Shown one piece after another: positions 6,871 through 12,413 of a stretch of 12,413 nucleotides of DNA. The notes below the pieces were generated by a model. It was not told the DNA's origin, did no database searches, and saw only the letters and a list, made by a program, of their open reading frames with translations. Origin of the DNA: Eshraghiella sp964441705 (GTDB taxonomy: Bacteria; Bacillota; Clostridia; Lachnospirales; Lachnospiraceae); NCBI GenBank assembly GCA_964441705.1, contig CAYTWF010000074.1:1-12413 (forward strand). Reading direction: 5' to 3'. A program made the position numbers and the translations under genes. Numbering within the stretch: position 1 is the first letter of the stretch; the number at the start of each line of letters is the position of its first letter.

Positions 6871-6875
6871 GGAGG
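6871..6875 (+). promoter_or_regulatory. Ribosome binding site that fixes the YcxB-like gene start
   Basis: GGAGG 5 nt before ATG 6881. An earlier in-frame ATG at 6869 overlaps this site and has nothing comparable ahead of it. Confidence 0.75.
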
Positions 6876-6880
6876 AATTG

Positions 6881-7387
6881 ATGAAAGCAGAATTTGATGT
6901 TGATATAAAAGTAAAGGATATGTATTCTTTTTTACTTAATAATACATATAGGAAGGTATCCGGAATTATCTGGATAATATTCAGTCTGATTGTAGCCGGA
7001 GTCACGGTGTATACCTGGGGAGATGTTGATATCTCCAACTCGGTGCTTCTTATTGTGCTGGCCTGCTTATATACAGTTATTAATCCGGTAATGCTATATC
7101 TTAAGGCAGCGTCCCAGGTAAAACGCAACGCCTCATTTAAGCAGCTCCTTCATTATATTGTAGATGATACTGGAATCTCAATAAGCCAGGGCGAGGAACA
7201 GGCTCGCGTTAATTGGGATGAGATGTGGAAAGCGGTAAAATATGGACAGGCTGTGGTTGTATATGTATCTAATGTCAGGGCATTTATTTTTCCAATAAGA
7301 TGTGTTGGAGAACAGTATGATGTACTTGCAGAGCTTACAGCTAAGGGACTTGGAAGCCGTAATCATTTAAGAAAGAAGAGCAGCTAA
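6881..7387 (+). CDS. YcxB-like two-TM membrane protein
   Basis: A 168-aa protein. A short N-terminal beta-like region (MKAEFDVDIKVKDMYSFL) is followed by two hydrophobic segments (about 27-44 and 53-74), then a cytoplasmic-looking C-terminal domain. The order of elements, with VDDTGISIS near 94-102, a VNWDEMWKAVKY stretch (110-121), AFIFPIR (134-140) and a final helical segment, matches the YcxB-like family (PF14317) found in many Firmicutes. The biochemical role is unknown; I infer only membrane location. It starts at 6881 (GGAGG 5 nt upstream) and its TAA is 3 nt before the tsaE start, so it is the leading gene of the t6A operon and probably co-transcribed. Its basic tail (RNHLRKKSS) may overlap signals for translational coupling to tsaE, which has no strong ribosome binding site of its own. 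Confidence 0.75.
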   Translation: MKAEFDVDIKVKDMYSFLLNNTYRKVSGIIWIIFSLIVAGVTVYTWGDVDISNSVLLIVLACLYTVINPVMLYLKAASQVKRNASFKQLLHYIVDDTGISISQGEEQARVNWDEMWKAVKYGQAVVVYVSNVRAFIFPIRCVGEQYDVLAELTAKGLGSRNHLRKKSS

Positions 7388-7390
7388 TAT

Positions 7391-7819
7391 ATGGTAATCG
7401 AATCATATTCATCAGATACAACATTTGAACTTGGTAAAAAATTGGGAGCCATCGTCCAACCGGGTGACATAATATGTCTTGACGGAGATTTGGGAGTGGG
7501 CAAAACTGTGTTGACGCAGGGCGTGGCAGAGGGACTTGGTATAACAGAGCCTGTATGCAGTCCAACCTTTACATTAATTCAGGAATATACAGAGGGAAGA
7601 ATACCGCTGTACCATTTTGACGTATACAGAATTGAAGGACCATGGGATATGGATGACCTCGGCTACGAGGAGTATTTTTATGGAGAAGGAGTGTGCCTGG
7701 TGGAATGGGGCAGCCTTATTAAAGAGCTTTTTCCAGACAATACAATATACATTTCAATTGAGAAAAATATGGAAAAGGGATATGATTACCGCAGGATAAC
7801 AGTATCCCGTGATATATAG
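7391..7819 (+). CDS. tsaE: tRNA t6A biosynthesis ATPase TsaE
   Basis: A 142-aa P-loop ATPase needed in bacteria for N6-threonylcarbamoyladenosine (t6A) at A37 of ANN-decoding tRNAs; it drives turnover of the TsaB-TsaD complex. The Walker A motif is GDLGVGKT (32-39). The family blocks CSPTFTL (56-62), YHFDVYR (74-80) and LVEWGSLI (103-110) are present and complete. Length is standard. It begins 3 nt after the YcxB-like gene with only a weak purine-rich stretch (AAGAAGAG) upstream, suggesting translational coupling. tsaB follows 12 nt after its stop. The order tsaE-tsaB-rimI-...-tsaD mirrors the ydiB-ydiC-ydiD-ydiE order of Bacillus subtilis, with two genes added here before tsaD. Confidence 0.95.
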   Translation: MVIESYSSDTTFELGKKLGAIVQPGDIICLDGDLGVGKTVLTQGVAEGLGITEPVCSPTFTLIQEYTEGRIPLYHFDVYRIEGPWDMDDLGYEEYFYGEGVCLVEWGSLIKELFPDNTIYISIEKNMEKGYDYRRITVSRDI

Positions 7820-7831
7820 GAAGGCAGAAGA

Positions 7832-8551
7832 ATGAAATTATTAGCAATAGAAGCATCCTCAGCAGTAGCATCTGTAGCCATTATTACAGATGACATACTT
7901 ACAGCGGAGTACACAATTAACCACAAAATAACACACTCACAGACACTTTTGCCAATGATAGATGAGATTTGCCGCAGGACGGAGACAACTCCGGCAGATT
8001 TGGACGTAATTGCAGTATCGGGAGGTCCAGGTTCTTTTACAGGCCTAAGAATAGGCTCAGCAACAGCTAAGGGGCTTGGACTTGCGCTGGATATACCGCT
8101 GATTCATGTGCCTACACTGGATGCAATGGCATATAATCTTTATGGAACAGATATGTATGTATGCCCAATAATGGATGCAAGACGTGGTCAGGTCTATACG
8201 GGAATATATTCCTTTGATAAGGGTGAGCTGGTTACCCACCTGGAAAGCAGTGCAATATCAATTGAGGAGCTTATTACCAGACTGGATGAGCTTGGACATA
8301 CAACAATATTTACAGGCGATGGAATCCCTGTATTCCAAAATAAGCTTGATGAGACAATGAAGACAGACCACTGTTATGCTCCGGCAGGAATGAACAGACA
8401 GAGAGCCTCAAGCGTAGCAGTACTTGGTGCACTGTATTTTGCCCAGGGAAAGACAGAAAGTGCAGATGAACATCTTCCGGAGTATCTGCGACAGTCACAG
8501 GCAGAGCGGGAGAGAGCCCAGAGGCTCGCCAACGAAGAGAAGAGTGAGTAG
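7832..8551 (+). CDS. tsaB: tRNA t6A biosynthesis protein TsaB
   Basis: A 239-aa ASKHA-fold paralogue of TsaD that acts as its non-catalytic partner in bacterial t6A synthesis. The N-terminal strand is MKLLAIEASS (1-10), with HSQTLLPMID at 35-44 and the signature SGGPGSFTGLRIG (63-75). The middle PIMDARRGQVYTGIY stretch is characteristic of the family (nucleotides 8164-8208). A C-terminal charged helix (QSQAERERAQRLANEEKSE) follows a PEYLR motif commonly found at the end of TsaB. AGGAAGG (7818-7824) overlaps the tsaE stop codon and lies 7 nt before the ATG. rimI starts 1 nt after the stop. It lacks the metal-binding histidine pair of TsaD, as expected. Confidence 0.95.
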   Translation: MKLLAIEASSAVASVAIITDDILTAEYTINHKITHSQTLLPMIDEICRRTETTPADLDVIAVSGGPGSFTGLRIGSATAKGLGLALDIPLIHVPTLDAMAYNLYGTDMYVCPIMDARRGQVYTGIYSFDKGELVTHLESSAISIEELITRLDELGHTTIFTGDGIPVFQNKLDETMKTDHCYAPAGMNRQRASSVAVLGALYFAQGKTESADEHLPEYLRQSQAERERAQRLANEEKSE

Positions 8552-8552
8552 A

Positions 8553-8993
8553 ATGCAGATAACAATAAGGGCCATGGCAGCAGGAGATACTCAAAGGGTA
8601 GCCGATATAGAGAATAACAGCTTTTCCCAGCCATGGAGTCAAAGGGATTTTGATAATACCCTTTCCTCTGATAATTATATATATATAGTAGCAGAAGACA
8701 ATGGCAGTATAGTAGGCTACTGCGGCTGCGTAATGGCAGCAGACGAGGGCGATATTACCAATATAGCCGTAATACCGGATTATAGAAGGATGGGAATAGG
8801 TGCAATGCTTATAAATACTATTCTCAGACTGGCAGGAGAGCATGGAATGACAAGCGTTTTCCTTGAAGTGCGGGAAAGCAATGAGCCCGCAAGACTGCTT
8901 TATGAAAGCCGGGGCTTTGAGGTTGTAGGAAAAAGACCAGCTTTTTACCAGAAACCAGTAGAGGCTGCCATATTAATGGCACATAGAATATAG
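8553..8993 (+). CDS. rimI: RimI-type protein N-alpha-acetyltransferase
   Basis: GNAT-fold acetyltransferase of 146 aa. Family members transfer acetyl from acetyl-CoA to protein N-termini, classically Ala1 of ribosomal protein S18. The acetyl-CoA loop is RRMGIGA (78-84) after the DITNIAVIPDYR strand; FLEVRESN (103-110), LLYESRGF (115-122) and FYQKP (131-135) match the RimI core, with Y117 in the position of the usual proton donor. The start at 8553 is 1 nt after the tsaB stop. GAAGAGAAGAG upstream is a modest ribosome binding site, and an in-frame GTG at 8544 (overlapping tsaB) is a possible alternative. The 43 residues that would come from the longer upstream frame are tsaB in another register. 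A (TA)6 run at 8676-8687 codes for YIYI. Confidence 0.93.
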   Translation: MQITIRAMAAGDTQRVADIENNSFSQPWSQRDFDNTLSSDNYIYIVAEDNGSIVGYCGCVMAADEGDITNIAVIPDYRRMGIGAMLINTILRLAGEHGMTSVFLEVRESNEPARLLYESRGFEVVGKRPAFYQKPVEAAILMAHRI

Positions 8994-9027
8994 ATAAGAG
9001 AGAAGTATTTCTCTACAGAGGTATAAT

Positions 9028-9936
9028 ATGCTTGATATATGTTTGCTTGGAACAGGCGGAATGATGCCACTTCCCAACAGATGGATTACATCACTGATAA
9101 CAAGATATAATGGAAGCTCGCTGTTAATTGACTGCGGAGAGGGCACACAGATAGCCATGAAGGAAAAGGGCTGCAGCTTTAAACCGGTTGACATAATATG
9201 TATAACACATTTTCATGCTGACCACGTAGCAGGATTGCCAGGCTTTTTGCTAACCATGGGTAACGCAGACAGAACAGAGGACCTTTTGATAGTGGGACCT
9301 AAGGGAATAGAAAAGGTGGTTAATTCACTTAGAGTAATTGCACCTGACCTTCCATTTAAAATCGTATTTCGTGAGCTTGAGGGCAATCTCGAGACAATTG
9401 AATATAAGGGATATATCATTGAAGCCTTTAAGGTTAATCACAAAATAACCTGCTATGGCTATAATATTAATATTGCACGTCAGGGACGATTTGATGTTGA
9501 GGCAGCCAAGTCCAGCAATATTCCTATGAAATATTGGAGCAGACTGCAAAAAGGTGAGATTATAACAGATGGCAATATGACCTTTGAACCGGAAATGGTG
9601 CTGGGACCTGCAAGAAAAGGAATTAAGGTTACCTATTGTACAGATACGAGACCAGTGCCGATTATTGCGCAGATGGCAAAGGGAGCAGACCTGTTTATCT
9701 GTGAGGGAATGTATGGCGAGGATGGTAAGGAAAGCAAGGCACGTGAATACAAACATATGACAATGTATGAGGCTGCCAGACTTGCACTTGAGGCAGGAGT
9801 ACCTGAAATGTGGCTTACTCACTACAGCCCGTCTCTTGTAAGACCTGATGAATTTGCAGATAAGGTTAAAAATATTTTTCCGGGAACCAGGATGCCAAGG
9901 GACGGATGGACAAGAACCTTTGATTTTGAGGATTAG
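9028..9936 (+). CDS. rnz: Ribonuclease Z-like metallo-beta-lactamase-fold hydrolase
   Basis: A 302-aa protein of the short RNase Z type (COG1234), the endonuclease that removes 3' trailers from pre-tRNAs. All zinc ligands expected of the fold are present: THFHADH (60-66; H61, H63, D65, H66), H138 (VNHKI), D206 (TDTRP) and H265 (LTHYS), plus H243 in YKHMTMYEA. LGTGGMMP (7-14) and LIDCGEGTQ (33-41) are typical N-terminal blocks, and GPARKG (193-198) precedes the D206 strand. The part that forms the tRNA-gripping arm is atypical: after NIP (164-166) the usual PGPxxxxL is replaced by MKYWSRL. The start has AGAGG (9017-9021) 6 nt upstream. Its neighbours (tsaEB, tsaD, a tRNA-Ser gene) suit a tRNA role, but another phosphodiesterase substrate is possible. 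Confidence 0.82.
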   Translation: MLDICLLGTGGMMPLPNRWITSLITRYNGSSLLIDCGEGTQIAMKEKGCSFKPVDIICITHFHADHVAGLPGFLLTMGNADRTEDLLIVGPKGIEKVVNSLRVIAPDLPFKIVFRELEGNLETIEYKGYIIEAFKVNHKITCYGYNINIARQGRFDVEAAKSSNIPMKYWSRLQKGEIITDGNMTFEPEMVLGPARKGIKVTYCTDTRPVPIIAQMAKGADLFICEGMYGEDGKESKAREYKHMTMYEAARLALEAGVPEMWLTHYSPSLVRPDEFADKVKNIFPGTRMPRDGWTRTFDFED

Positions 9937-9965
9937 ATTATTATTCTGAAAGGAGAGATACAGAT

Positions 9966-10550
9966 ATGAAGGTGTGGCAGAAAATCAGAAAACCACTTAT
10001 TTTTACATTACTTGCAGTACTGGCAGTTTCATATTATATATATCTTTCCCACAGAAAGGTTGATAATTCTGACAAGACTGTAAGTAATTCAGCGGCATCA
10101 GAGCTTATTAGCAGGAATCTTGACCTGAATTATCCGGGAACTCCTATAGCAGTTGTTTCCTATTATAGTGAAATCATTAAGGTTATCTACAAAGAAACAA
10201 TTTCTGATGATGAGACAGCAGGACTTGCGCAGCACAGTCTTGCACTTTTTGACAGTGAATTATCTTCATATAATGATTACGAGACCTACCTTGCCAGCTT
10301 TACGGCGGATATTGCAGCATATAAAAGTGCAGGCAAATATATATCAGAGTATACAGTTGAACCTGGCTATAATGTGGAATACACCACCTTCAAGGATAAC
10401 AGCTATGCCATGGTTGACGTTAAGTATTATGTTAGAGAAGGCAAAAATCTTGTTAATACATATGAAGAATATACATTAAGGAAGGACAAGGAAGGCAAGT
10501 GGAAGATTCTATACTGGACTCTTACAGATGCCTCCAAGATGGAAAAATAA
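9966..10550 (+). CDS. Unrecognised membrane-anchored protein with extracytoplasmic domain
   Basis: A 194-aa protein I cannot assign with confidence. A basic start (MKVWQKIRK) leads to one hydrophobic helix (about 10-27, LIFTLLAVLAVSYYIYL), so it is anchored with the rest probably outside the cytoplasm. There is no lipobox Cys, and no cysteine at all. After a Ser/Asn-rich linker comes a helical part (about 50-125, rich in S, Y, D and A) and then alternating strands (DVKYYVREGK, YEEYTLRKDKEGKWKILYW), a helix-then-sheet order like that of NTF2/SnoaL-type small domains. That fold is only a guess. It may be the family labelled DUF6715 in Lachnospiraceae genomes, from memory and unverified. AAGGAGAG upstream (AGGAG 9951-9955) gives a clear start. 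It sits between rnz and tsaD, 1 nt from the latter. Confidence 0.78.
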   Translation: MKVWQKIRKPLIFTLLAVLAVSYYIYLSHRKVDNSDKTVSNSAASELISRNLDLNYPGTPIAVVSYYSEIIKVIYKETISDDETAGLAQHSLALFDSELSSYNDYETYLASFTADIAAYKSAGKYISEYTVEPGYNVEYTTFKDNSYAMVDVKYYVREGKNLVNTYEEYTLRKDKEGKWKILYWTLTDASKMEK

Positions 10551-10551
10551 A

Positions 10552-11571
10552 ATGGATGATGTACTTATACTTGCAATAGAAAGCTCCTGTGATGAAACCG
10601 CCGCTTCTGTAGTTAAAAACGGAAGGACGGTTCTGTCTAACGTTATATCCTCTCAGATAGCACTTCATACTCTCTATGGTGGTGTTGTGCCGGAGATAGC
10701 GTCACGTAAGCACATGGAACATATTAATCAGGTGGTTAAACAGGCTCTGCTTGAAGCAGAGGTTACGCTTGATGATATAACTGCAATAGGTGTTACCTAT
10801 GGACCAGGTCTTGTGGGCGCCCTTCTTGTAGGCGTATCAGCCGCCAAAGCCATTGCATTTGCGGCAGGTAAGCCACTTATTGGAGTGCATCATATAGAAG
10901 GACATATATCAGCTAACTATATTGAGAATCCTGAACTTGAGCCATCCTTTGGCTGCCTTGTTGTATCCGGGGGTCATACTCATCTTGTTAATGTGAAGGA
11001 TTACGGCAGCTACGAGATTCTTGGAAAGACCAGAGACGATGCAGCTGGTGAAGCCTTTGACAAGGTAGCAAGAGCAGTGGGACTTGGATATCCGGGCGGA
11101 CCTAAGATTGATAAGCTGGCAAAAGAAGGTAATCCTCATGCAGTTGAATTCCCACGTGCCAGGGTATCAGATTCCAAATATGATTTCAGCTTCAGCGGAA
11201 TCAAGTCAGCAGTACTTAATTATCTTAATCATGCGGAGATGAAGGGAATAGAGGTTAATCGTGCAGACCTTGTTGCCTCATTTCAGAATGCAGTTGTTGA
11301 GGTCCTTGTATCACATGCAATGACAGCAGCTAAGGAATATAATTTTACCAAGCTTGCAATTGCAGGCGGTGTTGCATCCAATTCGGCTCTTAGAGCGGCA
11401 ATGAAACAGGCATGTGAGGAGAATAATATTTTATTCTATCATCCATCCCCAATTCTGTGTACAGACAATGCCGCAATGATAGGTGCAGCAGCTTATTATG
11501 AGTATCTTGCTGGAACAAGATCCGGATGGGACCTTAATGCAGTGCCAAATCTCAGATTAGGAGAAAGATAA
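10552..11571 (+). CDS. tsaD: tRNA N6-adenosine threonylcarbamoyltransferase TsaD
   Basis: Catalytic subunit (339 aa) of the t6A transferase, which moves threonylcarbamoyl from TC-AMP to A37 of ANN-decoding tRNAs together with TsaB and TsaE. The first block is IESSCDETAASV (9-20). The metal site is HHIEGH (113-118) with D305 (TDNAAM), and the nucleotide-binding loops are SGGHTHL (139-145), GEAFDKVARAVGLGYPGGP (166-184) and AGGVASNS (271-278). All core motifs are intact and the length is normal. The start is ATG 10552, 1 nt after the preceding stop, with only a weak GGA upstream, so translation probably depends on coupling to the preceding membrane-protein gene. The in-frame ATG at 10528 (8 extra residues, overlapping that gene) has no ribosome binding site either and remains an alternative. 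ispD starts 3 nt after the stop. Confidence 0.96.
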   Translation: MDDVLILAIESSCDETAASVVKNGRTVLSNVISSQIALHTLYGGVVPEIASRKHMEHINQVVKQALLEAEVTLDDITAIGVTYGPGLVGALLVGVSAAKAIAFAAGKPLIGVHHIEGHISANYIENPELEPSFGCLVVSGGHTHLVNVKDYGSYEILGKTRDDAAGEAFDKVARAVGLGYPGGPKIDKLAKEGNPHAVEFPRARVSDSKYDFSFSGIKSAVLNYLNHAEMKGIEVNRADLVASFQNAVVEVLVSHAMTAAKEYNFTKLAIAGGVASNSALRAAMKQACEENNILFYHPSPILCTDNAAMIGAAAYYEYLAGTRSGWDLNAVPNLRLGER

Positions 11572-11574
11572 AAT

Positions 11575-12288
11575 ATGGGTAACACGGCAATAATCCTGGC
11601 AGGCGGACGGGGAAACCGCATGAACTCCCAGATACCCAAGCAATATCTGGAGGTTAATGGCTACCCGGTTCTATACTATTCGCTTAATATTTTTAATGAA
11701 TCGCCAGTAATAGATTCAATTATTCTGGTTACAATAGAACAGGACATAGAATATTGTCAAAAAGAAATAGTAGAACAATATGGCTTTGGTAAGGTAACGA
11801 GCATAGTCTCAGGCGGTAAGGAACGATATGATTCCGTATATAATGGGCTAAAGCATGCTGATAATGATGGATATGTGTTTATACATGATGGAGCAAGACC
11901 CTGCATAAGTCTGCAGCTTATAGAACAGCTGTATGATGAAGTCCAGACATATAGGGCTGTTGTGGCAGCCGTGCCATCAAAGGATACTGTCAAAATATCA
12001 GATGAATATGGAAATGTTGTATCAACTCCAAATCGAAGTAATGTATGGAATGTTCAGACACCGCAGGTATTTGAAGCCCAGCTGATATGTTCGGCTTACC
12101 AGTCTATGTACGCAGACAATAATCGAGGAACAATAACAGATGATGCTATGGTTGTAGAACAATATACCAGCGCAAATGTACACTTATCTATGGGAGATTA
12201 TTGCAATATAAAGGTCACAACCCCAGAAGATATGGGACTTGCAGAGGCATTCCTAAAAAAAGATAAAAAAACCGAAAATATGTGTTGA
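11575..12288 (+). CDS. ispD: 2-C-methyl-D-erythritol 4-phosphate cytidylyltransferase
   Basis: A 237-aa nucleotidyltransferase that makes CDP-ME from MEP and CTP, the third step of the non-mevalonate isoprenoid pathway. Signature blocks are LAGGRGNRM (8-16), PKQYL (21-25), HDGARP (104-109), KDT (136-138), QTPQ (161-164), TDDAM (188-192) and GDYCNIKVTTPEDM (207-220). TarI (ribitol-5-phosphate cytidylyltransferase) is a close relative; the IKVTTPEDM ending and the PKQYLEVNGYPVLYYSL layout favour IspD, and no teichoic-acid partner gene such as tarJ is visible. AGGAG (11559-11563) is 11 nt before the ATG, inside the end of tsaD. The C-terminal tail is Lys-rich (KKDKKTENMC); its A-tracts and its TGA stop overlap the promoter of the next tRNA gene. 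It is the only gene in the window ending in TGA. Confidence 0.9.
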   Translation: MGNTAIILAGGRGNRMNSQIPKQYLEVNGYPVLYYSLNIFNESPVIDSIILVTIEQDIEYCQKEIVEQYGFGKVTSIVSGGKERYDSVYNGLKHADNDGYVFIHDGARPCISLQLIEQLYDEVQTYRAVVAAVPSKDTVKISDEYGNVVSTPNRSNVWNVQTPQVFEAQLICSAYQSMYADNNRGTITDDAMVVEQYTSANVHLSMGDYCNIKVTTPEDMGLAEAFLKKDKKTENMC

Positions 12289-12313
12289 CATACCAAAATT
12301 ATTTTGATAGAAT
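12255..12313 (+). promoter_or_regulatory. Strong sigma-A promoter with UP-like A-tracts for tRNA-Ser
   Basis: A perfect -35 TTGACA (12285-12290), a 17-nt spacer and TAGAAT (12308-12313) predict a start near 12320. Upstream, runs of A at 12255-12261, 12265-12271 and 12275-12278 fall roughly where an UP element would contact the polymerase alpha subunits, as is common at stable-RNA promoters. The A-tracts and most of the -35 lie inside the ispD coding sequence, and the -35 contains the ispD stop codon. Confidence 0.8.
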
Positions 12314-12363
12314 AACAACTGTCGCTGAAACAGTGAAACACAAGTTACACAGAAAGCGAATAT

Positions 12364-12413
12364 GGAGAGGTACCGAAGCGGTCATAACGGGGCGGTCTTG
12401 AAAACCGTTTGTC
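12364..12413 (+). tRNA. tRNA-Ser(UGA), 5' part (cut by window end)
   Basis: The 5' half of a tRNA fits the cloverleaf: acceptor strand GGAGAGG (12364-12370), TA at positions 8-9, D stem CCG/CGG (12373-12375 and 12388-12390), anticodon stem GCGGT/ACCGT (12392-12396 and 12404-12408), and loop CTTGAAA (12397-12403) with anticodon TGA at 12399-12401. That anticodon decodes UCA and other UCN codons. The sequence after the anticodon stem (TTGTC) is the start of the variable arm, which should be long in a serine tRNA; the rest, including the T arm and the 3' acceptor strand, is outside the window. As a UCN reader it is not itself a t6A substrate (those read ANN codons), so its closeness to the tsa genes is not a direct functional link. 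Confidence 0.93.

Noticed and set aside
8424..8552. Longer rimI form starting at 8424
   Set aside because: The extra 43 residues overlap tsaB, are basic and lack any GNAT feature; 8553 matches the family start.
8999..9014. Hairpin AGAGAA/TTCTCT between rimI and rnz as a terminator
   Set aside because: The 6-bp A/T-rich stem has no T-run after it; the gap is only 34 nt and rnz has no promoter of its own, so termination is unlikely.
9022..9027. TATAAT directly before the rnz start codon
   Set aside because: No -35 box lies at a suitable distance (8999-9004 is AGAGAA), and the gene has a ribosome binding site overlapping this region within an operon.
9188..9216. TTGACA at 9188-9193 inside rnz
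   Set aside because: There is no -10 box at 16-18 nt; the sequence is explained by the codons before the THFHADH motif.
10249..10274. TTGACA (10249-10254) and TATAAT (10269-10274) inside the unknown gene, a possible internal promoter for tsaD
   Set aside because: The 14-nt spacer is outside the usual 16-18 range. It is worth remembering only if start-site data show a 5' end near 10281.
10153..10479. 108-codon open frame in another register of the unknown gene
   Set aside because: It has no ribosome binding site and is nested within a gene with a strong start site and a coherent anchor-plus-domain layout.
12318..12334. Small inverted repeat ACTGT/ACAGT in the tRNA leader
   Set aside because: It has only 5 bp, and its left arm begins at or before the predicted transcription start, so it would not fold fully in the RNA.

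Overview
This looks like chromosomal core DNA from a low-to-moderate GC Firmicute of class Clostridia, most probably a Lachnospiraceae member (Roseburia/Lachnospira/Butyrivibrio type). That placement is an inference from the gene set, protein signatures (clostridial-type aspartate kinase beginning KFGGSS with a VPSAPGKR segment), AGGAGG-type ribosome binding sites and base composition. The presence of cheW suggests a motile relative. No mobile element, CRISPR array, rRNA or prophage gene is visible, and no gene-free gap exceeds about 145 bases.

Region 1 (1-6381, + strand): 3' end of secA, prfB (release factor 2, with no programmed frameshift), an orphan cheW, then an aspartate-family amino-acid block: homoserine dehydrogenase, an ApgM-type phosphoglycerate-mutase-like protein that is a good candidate for the missing homoserine kinase, and aspartate kinase. 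Gaps are 2-50 nt, so read-through transcription from secA is likely. lysC also appears to have its own promoter inside the end of the preceding gene. The block closes with a strong 16-bp hairpin that can serve as a terminator on both strands.

Region 2 (6387-6880): a small minus-strand membrane protein (DUF4190-like) faces away from a plus-strand YcxB-like membrane protein. Their predicted promoters overlap in a 45-bp stretch.

Region 3 (6881-12288, + strand): a compact run of YcxB-like gene, tsaE, tsaB, rimI, an RNase Z-like metallo-beta-lactamase, an unrecognised membrane-anchored protein, tsaD and ispD. It encodes three of the four enzymes or partners for t6A formation at position 37 of ANN-decoding tRNAs (TsaC/TsaC2 is not here), a ribosomal/protein N-acetyltransferase, a likely tRNA 3'-end processing enzyme, and an isoprenoid (MEP) pathway enzyme.

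Region 4 (12255-12413): the end of ispD carries A-tracts and a perfect TTGACA box overlapping its own stop codon. These belong to a strong promoter for a tRNA-Ser(UGA) gene that is cut off by the window end.

The window is essentially housekeeping sequence. The points of most interest are the probable homoserine kinase in the hom-lysC block, loss of RF2 frameshifting, the unknown membrane protein inside the t6A operon, the altered arm of the RNase Z-like enzyme, and promoters built into the ends of upstream genes.
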